DNA from: Centroberyx gerrardi
Lineage: Eukaryota > Chordata > Actinopteri > Beryciformes > Berycidae
Assembly (NCBI RefSeq): GCF_048128805.1
Contig: NC_136003.1
Location: forward strand, 23,340,840-23,404,839
DNA: 64,000 nt
Direction of reading: 5' to 3'
Shown here: positions 1 to 13,700 of the stretch, piece by piece
Numbering within the stretch: position 1 is the stretch's first letter
Layout of the letters: each line of letters begins with the position of its first letter
Notes under the pieces: generated by a model
What the model was told of the DNA's origin: nothing
What the model saw: the letters and a program-made list of their open reading frames with translations, nothing else
Databases searched by the model: none
Made by a program: the position numbers and the translations under genes

Positions 1-2689
1 TTTGAAAATATGAATTTGTCACTGTCTGATATAATACTGAGTAATACATTAGGGATTGTTTCACACCACAATAAGCAGGAATTAGTGGGCCAACAGCATA
101 AACTAATAAAGAGAATGTTTATCTTCCAAGGGACATGTGTCATTTGAATTTAGGCACAACTTAATATGGCTCAAATTGAGGACAAAGCAGTGGAAACTGC
201 TGTAGGACACACTCTTTTGGTTAGCTCATTAATTGGGTGGCAATTATGGGAACAAATCCTTCAGGCTATTCTCTGCAGCTGCACTGCATGTATCATTGTG
301 CTCTTGATCCATTAGCGATAGTCTCATCAGTCCAATTCAAAACAAATTCTAAAGGAAAAGTACTCTACGCTTGAATAAGATGTCCTCATATCACTTAAAA
401 CTTTAATTCCTAATAATTATTTTAGTTTTGGGTTGGGTTTTTTTTCCGATTTTTTTCATGGTTCTATTGAACTTCAGTTCAATTATTTTGCTCTTATAGA
501 CTGAAACATAATTTTTGTACAGTTCTTAAGCAACCACATGTTCCAGTAGTCATAACAAGACAAAGAACAATGTCCAATAGCAAGCACAGAAAAAGAGAAA
601 ACAGTTGGAGTCATGCAGTGTCAAATGAATCGTTCTGTTTTGTTTTGTTTGTTTTTTACTGTCCTGGGTGTTAATAAGAGGGTTTAACGCTGAAAAATGT
701 GGCCCAAAAATGCCAAGAAAGCAGACAAAGAGGTAAAAATGAAAGGACAATACCAGTGTTTCTCACGTCTTGTGTAATATCCTTCATCATTCCACCTTTT
801 TACAATGTTCAATATAGGTCATTTTCCACTGCATGCCATTGCTGATATGATTTAGAGTAGTTTTAGGTTCTTTTAGGCTACATTTCATAACACAGTGTAG
901 TTCTACAAATCCGCACTGGTCATACTACAAAGCCTACAAACACATGGAGCAATTTTGTGGTGGGTCATCCAATGATGAAAGCATGAAGATGTGTATAACA
1001 CCATATGCTCTATAACATGCTCTGTGTCCACCGTTATTGGGCTGTCAAAGTCTCCTGTTACAGCAGATATTTTGATTGGTGAGCAAAAGAGCCGTGTTTC
1101 AAAATTCTAAAAGCTTATTTTATTCCTTCGTATGAATTGTCAGTGATTGATTACCTGTGAGTTCCCATTAGACAGGTGTGCCGTAGTTCCCACTGGGTGT
1201 GCTGTGCATAAAAGGTATTGACGCTAAAGAGCTGAGCCGTGCGTTAAAAAGGTAAATATGAAATGTATTGTGCATGTAGGGACCGTGCCCAGGTGTATAT
1301 ACTGTATGTTACCTAACTGTATAATATAAGAAGCAATGTGGGTCTTTATCCAAACACACACGTATGAGACCCTCGCACATACACACATACCACTAAAGAC
1401 GCATACATAAATATACAGCTGCACCTATATATGTAAAATAAAGGCGTGGTTTGCCTACTACTACTACTGTGTCTAGCGTTGAAGGTCGGAAAACAATGCA
1501 TTGAGTTCAGATTCAGCATTTGAATGCAGCGGTGTGTGTGGTGAGACACTGTAGTCTCAACACAGGTTTCACACAAATTAATCACTGTGGGAGAGCCAAG
1601 AAGGTCATGCAAAAAGGCCCACAGCCTCGGCCGTGATGTGATCACTCATCAGCACACGTGGGAACGCCCTCGTCTTTTCACGGCTTCCATTTTACACTGT
1701 ATGTTTGTTTTTATTTTGATTTTCGAGCCTTGCAAAGAATCCAAAATGGAATTGGAAATGTCAGATTGTTATTAGATCATCATGGAGACACAGCAGCAAG
1801 ACTCTATAATGCAAAAGAAGAGACACTGCAATAAGACAACAATATGCAGTACATAGTGTATAAGCTACATTCGCAGTGGCAACAGACTGTATGCAATCTA
1901 TTCTAAAGCCGTGAGCAGGAGCATGTATAATACTGAGAGGATTCAAGAATATGGCATGGCAGGTATACAGTATCTCTTTAATTAACTATAATCCTCTTAA
2001 GACTTAATCTGCAGTCTGTTGTAAAAGTCTGGAAGCAACTTACAGGGAGCAACAATTTTTGGAGAGAATACTCTAGCTAGTCAGAAATATACAACAGTGA
2101 GAGGAAATTAAAGAGACTGTGCTGAGGTTTTGTTTTTTTTAGTGTTTTGCATTTTTAATGAAAAAAGATAATCATAATATAGATAAAGGATGATGTAATG
2201 TGGTAGAAACCTGGTAGACATTTAGGTTCATAATTGTTTTAACTTTAGCTTTGATTTGTTTGTATATTGCATTTTAATGGGAGTTTTTTTCCCCCATCTG
2301 AGCTCAGCCAGAGAACAATACTTGTTTTCCCTCTTTCAGATGCGGCAAGACTTTTAGTTGCTCCCTGGTTTATCTTGTAGAAACTGTTTTTAGTTGGTTG
2401 AAAGTACGATTGCCTACTTGCAGGTTGGCCAGAACACACTGAATTACACATTGAATTCAAAGTCATCGGTAAATATCAGCATGCCTCATTTGTGAAGTTG
2501 CAATATCTGTCTGCGGTGACCCAAAGTCAGCTCACCAGTAACCAAGTTTCCATGTGTCTGATCGTTTGTTTTTATGAATGATTAAATGCTATTGGTTCAC
2601 CTATGACATTTTCTGCACATTTAATTATACAAATTATACAAAAGTAAAGACAATAGCCTAATTGCTGGCTTTAAGTGCATTATATTGAA

Positions 2690-2812
2690 ATGTTTTCTAT
2701 TATTTTTATGTGTATCTTTTTCTCCTGTTTATGTGTAATTGTTTTGTATTGTTTTTTATCTGCTATGGATTTTTTAAGATGAGTCTTGAATAAAGTTTGG
2801 ATTGAATTGAAT
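2690..2812 (+). repeat. Possible LINE/SINE 3' tail
   Basis: A T-rich run leads to an AATAAAG motif and ends in a tandem ATTGA repeat near 2800-2812. Fish non-LTR elements often end in an AATAAA-like sequence followed by a short tandem repeat. No coding part is visible upstream, so this is a weak call. Confidence 0.3.
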
Positions 2813-4622
2813 ATATGGTTCTTGCAAGATGCAAATGTGTAGATTTTGTAGTAAGATTTTCAAGGTAATTAAAAAAGTATTTAGTCTATGATTAATGAAA
2901 AAACATGCAAACCGACACTGTCCTACTAACTGGTGGCACACCCAAGAGAATTATCCATTGGACTATTGTTGGCATTTACACTGAAAAGATTGTTAGAGTT
3001 GGTTTATATTGTGTGACAAATTAAATTGTTTATCCCCTGTGTTGTTTACTGTCGTATTAGTAGTTTCTTTATAACCACTCATAACTGTATTTTGAAACTT
3101 TTAAACTATTTTATGTAATAATACTACAGTTATGAAAATCATGGACCTGTAATTTAAAGGTTTATTATAATCATGAGGTTATGGAAGAGGTGAAGGAATA
3201 CACAGTTTTGTTTTTTCTCATTTTTACACTTAGCTGACACTGGAGTCATTGACTTTGAGTTATAATTTGCCACAACCAAAAGAGCCATCAGATCAACAAA
3301 AAATTTCCAGCATGAGCTTAAATTTCAGATTCCCCCAGTATTCAATAATAGAGAAAACATGGCCATTGCCTTCAGTGTAATGGTCATACATATCAGTTAT
3401 GCTAATTTCCGTCTATATATCATGATGGATCAGCGCCTCGTTCAGTCAAAAGCCTCAGCAGAAGCCACACAAACAAGGAACCTTTACTATTTTGATTATT
3501 TTGGTGTTACACATTCAGTCTATTGCCTTGCAGATGAGAACCAGTTTGCATGACTTTATTGGCAAAGATATTGACTGTAATTGTGGAAAGTGACTGCCTG
3601 TCATTAGTTTTTCACACGTGCCAAATCCTTTAATAACTAGAAGTACATGTGACCCACAGAGTCAAACAGTACTTCATCTGCAGCAAAACGGATAGAGATC
3701 ATACTGTATCGAGCAAGAAAGAAAGTCCAGATTGAGTAAGGAAGTGAAAATGAAACACCACGCCACATACTATGTTTGACAAGATTCAACATGAGTGCTG
3801 ACATAGTAGACACAGTAGATCCCTCAAATTTACTGTATGTTCCCTTTTTGCTTCAGCTTTCAGGAAGCAATCATCTAATACCTGTGTGTCACATTCACAA
3901 GCCCACGAGATCTGATAAAAAGCTGCTGTAACCTTCTTGAGAATGGAAACTACGAGGAAATTGATATCTAAAATATACATGAATATCCTATAATAATATG
4001 GATATTAATTAATACAGTGATATACTTTAATACAAAAATACCTTGTCCAAAATAGAATATGAGCATGCATGTCTTGAGTAAGGCTTGCAGCCATCTTGCA
4101 AGGTTTAGGAATGTAATCGGGGCGAAATATACGCAAAATTGCCCAACCAGAGTGGATTTGTTTGTGTCTCTCTGCCTATTTCAGACCAGCATCCTGATGA
4201 TTGGTTATTCATCCATTTTCACTGTGATTGCACATCCTGTGTGATGATGGAGAATAAGCTAATTTCAATTTTGTCATGGATAATGCCACTTCATTTTCTG
4301 CTGCTGAATCACAACAAAACATCTATCAAACTATCCACATAAATCATCCCTGACAGGGCATTTAAAAACAGATACACATTAAAATCACAAATGCAGAGTA
4401 ACACGGTGCCTTGGCTGTGCACTTGACTCAAGCTCAGCACCAGTAAGTCCACATTTGGCATCAGATCATCAGTTAATGCACTTCTATCAGTGTCCACAAT
4501 TACGTTGATTAATAGTGACATTTCATTCCATTTTTTCATAACTTGCAATTGCTTTCCCTGGAACAAAGTAAATGTGTAAACAATGGACAACCATGCACAA
4601 GACAAGATGGACAACAGAGTAT

Positions 4623-4666
4623 TGTGTGTGTGTGTGTGTGTGTGTGTACGTGTGTACGTGTGTGTT
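4623..4666. repeat. (TG)n microsatellite
   Basis: An uninterrupted TG run covers 4623-4647 and is followed by TG units broken by two TACG interruptions. It creates spurious open frames on both strands. Confidence 0.95.
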
Positions 4667-5617
4667 AGTGCTAAAGAGGCTATGGTATGAAACAACTTTC
4701 AGCTTTGTGACTTTTTTTTTTTCTTATTTCCTGCAGATAATGTATTTGGATGAAAACACAGAGTCATAATGTCATTGAACGCTGATGCACCATCGGCTTA
4801 GAGACAGCTTTCCTGCTTCATGAAAACGCCAGGTCTTTGAGCAGGAATAATCGATAGGTCCGCTCCGTCATTTTTCCCTCGAATAAACTTGAATGACTCA
4901 AAAAGCCGCTGGTGTCCTGCCAAGGAAGACGCAGCGCTTGTGATCCTTTTTTCTCCCATTTCATGTCACGATTTCCAATAGATCAATCAATAGCATCCAC
5001 CTGTGGTCCTGCTGAGCTAAAGCAGCCTTTTTCCCGTCCGGCCCAGCAGTCTACGGCTGTCATAGTGGAATATGCCACTAAGAATCTGAGGATGCACAAT
5101 GGACTTTTTTCTTAATAATTATTTTCCATGATGAGAACTTTTATGTCAGTATGTCTGTCATACAGGTGGGGGGAATATATCAATCAAATAATCTCACAGA
5201 AGTGCAATTACATTTTATACCACAGTTAGGTAACCCAAAGAGGTTGTTGTTCCATGTTTCAGTAGAAATAACAAGCATGGAATTGGTGATAAGCTGCAAC
5301 CACATTGGTGCAGGTTACCTTATTGGGGCCGTTATGACAAGTGGTAGCCTATAAAGTCAGCCTGTACTTGTTTAGATTCACTAACAAGTAGATTTAGATC
5401 ACTAATAAAGATATTCATGAATATGCCTAATCAATGATCTGTTATTTAGGCCTATTCTAGACTGTGTGCAACATCACTCAGTGTTACCGAGCTAAAAGCT
5501 TCATTTTGTTGTGGGGTTTCTTAGGATCTTGGTGGAAAAATCTTTAAAATTTTCCATGACAAATAGCATGAGGTGAACATTCTGTGCTAGCTGGGTTCAA
5601 GAGTCAAATTATTTGCC

Positions 5618-5696
5618 AACCTCAGGATCAGAGCCTGGGACGCCCCACATGAAATCCACTGCCCTACCAAGTGAGAAATGACACTATTGTGGCGGC
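5618..5696 (-). repeat. tRNA-derived SINE fragment or tRNA pseudogene
   Basis: Read on the minus strand, a tRNA-like A box (CTCACTTGGTAGGGC, near 5685-5662) is followed about 40 nt later by a B-box-like GGCTCTGATCC (near 5638-5628). This resembles the internal pol III promoter of a tRNA-derived SINE. The B box departs from the GGTTCGAATCC consensus and I see no clover-leaf that would argue for a working tRNA. Confidence 0.4.
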
Positions 5697-8600
5697 CTAA
5701 TGCCGTGAACACACTGACTGCAACAAATCCACAGCCTTCCACTGGAAATTCATTCATCCCCAATGGGAGAGTCTGTTACTGCTGTATTACTGCGTTGGGT
5801 TTGCATTGAGTTGAACTCCAAGTGTTGCATGCATTGGAACATTTATCCCACTTTTGCGTTATAATTGCATATGTAAAACAAACCAAATGTTGTCAAAATG
5901 GCAGTAAACATTGTAATAAATTTAAATATTCAATATGAATTAACTTTGCATGGTAATAAAGTCATACACAAAACATAAAGATTCAACATTTGTTGTTGAA
6001 TACCCATACCAAAAAATTTAATGTTCACAAAAAATTGTTTTCCCTCCATAATAAAACACATCCCTTTGTTCATATAATTCAAGAAATCCCAAAACCGCAT
6101 TATGAGATGCTTATGGAACAACTCTTTACAGTGAATTGTTCAGCTCAATACACAAAGCTCATTTTAATCAAATTTTCAATCAACAGCAACATTAACTGTC
6201 CTAATCACTTACCAACCAACATACTGTTAAACTAATTCATTGTTGAACATCAAACTAGTCCAAACTGCTGAATGGCTCCCATGTAAGTGTTTGTTTGTTT
6301 GTTATTTTTTTCTACCGAGCCATGACTCATGTAGGTGACGGCCCTGCAAGACAAAGAACTGGCTCATGTGAGTCATGATTGCCAAACAAAAGAATAAATA
6401 TCTGTCTGTGTCTGCGTGGCTGTGTGTGTGTCACCTGCACAACCTGCAAGGAAAGCTATGAGACTGAAAAGTTGGTTGCTAAAGGACAGCGACCAGACAG
6501 TGACACACCAAGAATGTGTCTAAGTGCACAAGCTAAAAAGTGTGGAGAGAAGTTTGGTTTGCCAGATGTCATTTCCTGCAGATGAACATTGTCTTCTACT
6601 TTTGTTTTGTTTTTCAGCAGTACTTTGCTATCGACAGTGTTTTCCTGAAGCAAATGTGAAGCAAATGTGACATTATTGACTGAAAAGTCCCATTTCAACA
6701 CACTGCAGTGCAGCAATTGTGTTATCACCATGACTGCAAGCTATATAAACTTTCACTCTTGAGTAATAAAGCTTCAAATTAATCTGGCAAATCGTGTTGT
6801 GTTGTTGTGTTTGCTATCAGTAGCCCAGACTGCAATGTTTCATCAGCACACAGCAAGCCAATAAATGGCGCTTTCCAGTGAAGAACAGCCACTGTTTGGA
6901 AACAACTCAGTTTCCTCAAGTCCTGAATGAGGGATTGAATGGGGCTTTAGCAGACTTCTCAACAATGTAACGTAAATTGAGCCTGTGGGCCCCAGAGGAT
7001 TCTGGTTTCCTTATTTCCCCCTCGATTGGTCACATATGATGAACGGAAAGAGAGTTTGAACCATTAGTTAGCGCAGACAAAAGGGCTGAAGATGCATCAC
7101 CGTCCACAACGCTATTCTCGAATAACACAGAACACAATCTAAAATACAGAGGTCTGTGAAGTTGAGTACTGCTGCTGCTGTTACTTTATTGAACCTGATG
7201 TGCAGTTAATGAAAGGAAAATGAAATTACTACTTCAGAGGTTATATTATGCGTTGATGTTATTGCTTTGTTCTTTGGAAAAAAAAAAGGTTTCGAAGGCT
7301 ACTCAATAATAGAAGAACCAGTCAACCATTCAGAAGAAGGCTCTAAAACATCTAGTTTTCACACTATCAGTAATTGTTAGACCAGACATTACATTATTTG
7401 CTCCTGCATACGGTCTTCTGAAATGGTTCAGAATCAAGCACAAACTGAACAGCATCGTTTTAAAAGCCATGTCAATAAATAGCAACGGCATTATATTTTG
7501 GCCAACTGTAATAATGCTCTGATCTAAAATGGCTCCATAACTAGGTAGCCTGTCAAAACACAAAATATATGCCTCTTATTTATGGAACATCAATAATATG
7601 GATGTTCTGTCTGCAACTTGCTCCTTTGATTAACTCACTTCATTCGGATCTACTCTCTTGGGCTGGCTTTCAATCCCAACTTCAATCGATGCCCTTTCTG
7701 TTTGTTAAACAGTCACATGATCTTGAGTCTTATTTTTAGTACCAGCAACATAATCATTTATTGCATTGCTATGCTGATTCCAGATTATGCAGTAAATTCC
7801 TTGTGTCTGCTATAAACTTTAAGCATCAGGCTATCAGAAATATCTATAGCGGCCCTCGGGGGACATAACAGGGTTTCACTCAACATGTCATTAGTATATT
7901 AAGTAATGAGTCTTATCATGTTTCTCTAAAGTCATACTTCATATTTTCAATGTTGAATATACCGCAATACATTAGATAACAAAAGTGCACTCGGTTTAAC
8001 GGCACTTCTGTTGCATCGTTATCAGTCAACTTGATTCAAAGTATTCATTATTGTATTATATGAGTCAGGAAAGCAGTTCCCATTTCATAATGAATCAAAG
8101 CAAAGGAATCTGTAGGAGTCACAAAGTTTCAATTCTCTGTAGCCGACTCTCTGATGAGCCACTTCATTACAACGGAGAAGAAATAAAACAGAGCAATTAC
8201 TTTGAGAAGCTCTCGTCATTAAAGGGAAAATCCACCCACAATCGGAGCGGAGATACGTTATTCCCATGACTTTTGGACAGTCCTCACTTCATAATGATTC
8301 AGTTCTTATTTGTGAACACGAACGCTTCTCTCCCATAGCTTGAAACAAAAGAGCTGCGAATCTCCTGAGGACTGCTGAGCTGCTGCATTGACAGTGATTA
8401 CTTAGATAGACGCCTTAGCTATAAGTGAGTGGAAGAAAGTTGGGGTTGGGAAAGAATTTTCATTATAACTATTGTATGGTTTTAAACTAAATTGGACCCT
8501 AAATGCTTGTGATTTCAAGTGAGACGGACAAAAATCTTTCGTATGGAAAATCTGGAGCCGTCTCTGGAAAAAGGCATTGCAATTATTCCTCAAATGAGAT

Positions 8601-9671
8601 CTTAGCTTGCTTTGAATATATGTGAAAGATAAACAATAATCCACTGTTCTTCATGACAGCAGATATACTGATTTATGTGACAGCAATGGGATTGTTTTAT
8701 TCTTTTCAACAACCTTACTAGACACCAGTGTGTTGGTCTCCAGCAGTGTGTCGATATCAAGTCTGTTGGTGCTAACTGACAGCAGACCTACTTTGATCAA
8801 ATATCCAGCCAGGACTCACAGGGCTTTCTCAGCAGAAGTCAGAATTTTTGCTTCATTAGCCATTTTTTGTTTTCATTAATTCACACTCACAACATCTCTC
8901 CTGTTGAGAAAAACAACCAATTCAATTATTCCACCTGAACACAAACAAAAACAGCATCTACTTTATTCCTGACACAGTCAATTTAACTCAGGCTTAATTT
9001 AAGGAAAAATCAATCAAAACAGTACATAGACTTTTGACCACTAATAAATAGCTTTTGTGGATATTGCTACAACATTAAAATGACCACAGCCATAAGTTAA
9101 ATATCTTGTATAAGTTGCAAGTAGAGTAGTATTAGTAGTAGTATAAGATGTAGGCATGACATTGTGTCATATGGCAAACCAGCTGAATAGAAATAATGAA
9201 TATGATGAAGGTATTTTGATGTATATCATGTCCAACTGTCACAGTGTCACTGCAGACTTCTCATTTACATAGAACAAATCAAGCCTATCTCTCTCTCTCT
9301 TAATGAGCGGTATCTAAACTTAATGCGAGGATTCAGCCTTCAAACCGCCCTACACTTGTGTTGCATAGGCCTGCTAAATAAAAGCAGAGGAAATTGTTTC
9401 ACAGACTAAGTTTGTTGTGCCTCGTGTCTAGAACCTAACTGAGATAATTTACACCGGGAGATAAGGTACTTGTATTAGTCAACTCCAGCTCCAAGTTATT
9501 GGCAAGAACCATTTGTGGTCACACAGCGAGTGAGGGACATCGATTATGAGAGAGTGCGATCCAACTGGGGCGAAGCATCACGAATACACCGCCTCAACTG
9601 AGTCAGACGAACCTCCTCCAGTGTCCAAATAACTATGGCAGGCTGCGGGAGACAGAATTCAAACTATGCTG

Positions 9672-9673
<2 letters not shown>

Positions 9674-9703
<30 letters not shown>
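9674..9703. repeat. (CA)15 microsatellite
   Basis: An uninterrupted run of 15 CA units. Confidence 0.97.
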
Positions 9704-9704
<1 letters not shown>

Positions 9705-10306
9705 CTGTGTCTCAGTTTATCCGCAAGGCATCGCACTATAAACAGAAGACAGAAAAATAAGAAGACAGAAACCTGCACTGCTGCTGTGGTGAAGAGAGAT
9801 CATTTCACTGTGACTGACTTGACACTGGTACACTGATGATTTTCCACTGTTAGTTTCCAAGTTTTAGTTCAAGACTTCATTAGGAGATAATTCTCTATCA
9901 CAGTGTGAAACATTGCAGTGGTGGAGGTGGTGATACCTACATCCACGGGTGATACTCTAGTCTTAAAAGAGGTTGCAATCCATTTGACCGTTGCAGGAGA
10001 GCCAAGAAAGTTGGTAAAAGACTGACAGCTTCCACTGTACCAGAGTCAAGCCAGCAGTTATACAATAGGACTATGATATTCAAAATAAAACCCTTATTGA
10101 TCAACATTTGTTGTAGCCTTTTTTTTACCAAAGTACCAAAGTGAAAATAAATATTAAATGAGGATTATAATGTAGTAGGCTAACTGAAGATACATTTTTA
10201 TTTTCAAAAAAATATTTTCTCAACATACATATTTATACACATAACGGACTACCAAAAACTCACAAAAAACTCACAGCAAGAAGGACCTTTTGCGTGGAGT
10301 TTGCAT

Positions 10307-10385
10307 GTTAGATTAGATTCAACTTTATTGATCCTCATAGGGAAATTGGGCCATTGCAGCAGCATCTAGGATACATCAAAGAAAA
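10307..10385 (-). repeat. Retroposon 3' tail, minus orientation
   Basis: On the minus strand the sequence reads AATTTCCCTATGAGGATC, then AATAAAGTTGAATCTAATCT. It ends in a tandem repeat at 10307-10320. An AATTTCCC...AATAAAG...short tandem repeat layout is typical of the 3' ends of fish non-LTR elements. No reverse-transcriptase coding sequence is attached. Confidence 0.5.
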
Positions 10386-10616
10386 GTAGGATATAAATAC
10401 GAATAGAGCAAATGCGGGTTGTATAAATTTATATAAACAACAATTCCAACACTCAGATATCTTAAGTAGAAATGTACGCAAAGAAGCATGGAATCCAAAG
10501 CATTAGCAGGATGTGCACAGCAGCAGCAGCAGTATCACTAGCAACAGAAAAACAACGTGAAGTTTGTGTATAATGAGATGTGAAGAATTGTAAAATTATT
10601 TTAAAAAAAATAATAT

Positions 10617-10712
10617 TATCCCGTGTCCACAGTGCCTTCTGCCCAATGTATGCTGGGATAGGCTCCAACAAAGGGAATAAATGGGTTAAGAAAATGAATG
10701 AATGAATTTGGA
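10617..10712 (+). repeat. Fish retroposon tail ending in (GAAT)n
   Basis: The segment contains GCTGGGATAGGCTCCA, then GGGTTAAGAAAATGAATGAATGAAT. I recognise this combination as the 3' part of a very common teleost dispersed repeat. The 5' limit is uncertain. Confidence 0.6.
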
Positions 10713-13700
10713 AGCATGTCTACTACCTTGGTCATTTCAGTGCTGATTCAGGCTGACTTTAGACTGGCCAGTGCAACGCCCACTTCCCCATTCTCCAGCC
10801 TTTATAGGAACAACTGTGCTTCGGCTTGTTAGACAGAGAGTTCCTTCTTAGCTTTCTGGCAGGCCTTTTGTTTTCAAGACATCAAATATTAATATTTAGC
10901 CTTAAATGTACCTGTCCAGAAGGCGTTCTTCATCCACCATACAATATGTTTAGTGTTTTACAGATACAGTTTCCCTCCATATATAATCTAGTGATTCCAT
11001 TAAGTATTTGCACATGCATTTTGTTATTCTATATCCCAGCAGACCTTTTTATTTTTGAAAGCGACTCATTTTACACTTTTAATATGAAGGCTTCAGATCG
11101 TGTGGGGGGGGGGGGCTGGCCACAATGTCCCCATTTATTTATTGTCATCAAGCAGATTTCATACATGATGACAATTTATGTATATTGTATACAAATATAC
11201 TTGAATACTCACATTCACACACACCCACACACACTTAGGTATGTATGTACTGCATGTGTATGAGGGGTGGATGCATATTCCCATACTCCCATATGTCTAT
11301 GCACAGGTATACACATATTGGCCCCATGTCAGAGTTGTGCACCTCCAGAAGTTTGAAACAACAGACAGCATTGCCGTTACGTAGACGAGCCTCTGAGCAG
11401 GATCGGCTGAACGAAAAGGAACCAAAGGCCAATACCGGTGGGGTTTTGGATATCTGAATTTTCCAGTTGGCTAAAATAGCCAACTGGAATTTGCAGGTGC
11501 ACGGTCATCATTGAAGTGTGAGAAGCATGACTGCCAAGGTATGAGGTCTGTGCTCATATGAGACTCATGCACATCAAACACATAAAGCATGAACCAGGCA
11601 ATATTCTAGCTGGTTTGACTCAGCTCTCAGCCATGATGTCATCTCTCTCCACCACAATGGCTGCCCCACCCCCTTTTCCATTTATGATGACATGCCTTCT
11701 GGGTAATCTAAGACACTCGCATACACATACAAAGTTTGAATTCTGTCCTATACAGCCTCTAATATCCAGCTGCCCTGACGCTAGCCCCCCCATGATGGGC
11801 TTATTTGCTCTGCTCTCCCTCCTACCAGAACCATCTCAGCAACCTTGGCCATGCAGCCCCAGCAGCACTACAGTGATGCCCATGGGAAAAGAAGCACAGA
11901 GCAACAAGCCCAAAATACCCGGGTTGTTTTTCAGCCAAAACGTGTTTTGCTTCTGCTTTTCCCCTTGTATTTCACAAAATCAAAGGACCATGGCAAGAAA
12001 CGTTCATTCATTTAACAGCAGGCTGAGATGGCCAGGAAAATGGATGACATTGCAATTTTGAAACAATATCAGAACAATAAAATTGGAAACAAAGAGAATG
12101 CTCAGCCTGCAGAGGGGAGCAAGTCCTTTCACAAAAGTTTCCAAAATGGTGGATTTGCAGCAGCGCCACCAGCACCTTAAAAAGAATGAAAAGGAGGGGA
12201 CCGTGCCCAAAGACCATTTTCATGAAATAGAACCTATACAGCAATATGAAGCTAACATGTGGGGAGGTTGTGGGGGGGAAAGGTTGCGACTGTGCAGAGC
12301 GGTGGGCAGGAGGGGGACAGATATAGAGACGTTAATGGGACTCAGGTGCTGCTCGTTGTCTCATCAGGCCGCCCCTCCTGACCGGCGCTCAACTCGGCCC
12401 TGTTTGCCACATGCATCAATCAGACTTTGTACTGGACTTTTTTCTTTTCTCTTTTTCATACCTTTCATACCAGATGCATTTGAATATAGTGTGGCTTCAA
12501 TTTGATTCAAAGCTGCAAAAGATTGAAACAACATTTTTCTCATAATTTGACGCTTCTTTCCCTTGTTGTTACTTTGCAAGGCCTTGCTTAGAGAGCACCA
12601 GATTGTAAAAAACTTTAATTCTGGAGAGTGCTTCATAAACAGTGAATCATGCCTGAGATTCTTAGCAAGTTAACTTCAAAGCCTTTTTGCAGGTTCCTGT
12701 GGCAATAAGGCAAAACAAGAAACATCCCAGAGCGAGTCATGGGTATGCCTCTGTACACACGCACACTTTCAGAATATTTTCTTAAATCCCAGTTGATTAC
12801 TTCCCCCCGGGGACAAACACTGCTTTGAATCTCAGTGCGTGTTTTATTTTACACTGCAGCAGAGGCAGATAAACACTAAGTGGTTAAAACAAGTGAATAA
12901 AACCTAAATGATAAGCTTTGCTGGTTTCAGTCTTTTATCGTTTTATCATTTCATCTTTCAGCATACGTGTGATATGTTGTCTGTGTTGATAGTGTGCTGT
13001 ATGGCAACACTGATAACAGTAATCCACGCTATATTGAAATTGAAAAGTGCTCCATGTTAACACAGGATCCTCGCAGATTATATGAATATTTAAAATCACA
13101 GCTTGACTAGACCGAAACCAAAACCGGTAACAAGTATCATTCAACCCTCTTGCATAACAATGAGGACATCTTTTTTTTTTTCTCTCTCTTCATTCATCAA
13201 CCTCCTGCTGCTTTCCATTCTGAGAGAATGTTAGATGCCTTGCCAAAAGTGTTGTCTTCCTCTCCCGCTGGTAGAATGACAACTCCCCCAATAGGTGAAG
13301 CTTTGCACCTTCCAGAAATGAAACAAGTCAACCATAACAACCAGTAGAGCACTGTGGGAGCGCTCAGACAGCCGGTCCGATCTGTCTACCATTCTACTTG
13401 AGGAAAATAAAACCCAACACAGCGCCTGTGGTTGTACAATCAGCTCTCCATACAGTGCTGACATGAACCCTAGGGGCACCTACTGTAGAACGGTGTCAAA
13501 TTCTGCCTTCAGCATCTTTAGAGAGATTAATGAGCATGTGTACTCCAAAAGACTCCCTCGCTTCCACTCTAGCTTTCTAAGTAATCCAGGGGGGCTTCCA
13601 GTCATTACCTGAGATGCTAAGTGGGTGAATTTTACTTCAAAGCCTTGGATTTCATAAATGTGGATAATTTATAGCAATTAAATCATAGCATGGCAGCAAA

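Larger units (their letters stand above)
1..9670. other. Gene-free AT-rich stretch
   Basis: I see no exon, RNA gene or conserved protein fragment on either strand. The open frames are short, lack recognisable domains, and several run through microsatellites. Only small repeats, listed separately, stand out. In human the gene beyond the 3' end of MRM2 is the very large MAD1L1 on the same strand. This stretch could therefore be MAD1L1 intron or upstream DNA, but no MAD1L1 exon was found, so that is only a guess. Confidence 0.6.

Noticed and set aside
4309-4695. 128-codon minus-strand frame through the TG tract
   Set aside because: It is produced by the microsatellite (repeated T-H) with no recognisable domain.
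11558-12505. Two adjacent plus-strand open frames of 167 and 140 codons
   Set aside because: The composition is low-complexity (runs of S, P, H, T), no motif is recognised, and the frames are not joined by credible splice sites. MAD1L1 exons were considered and not found.
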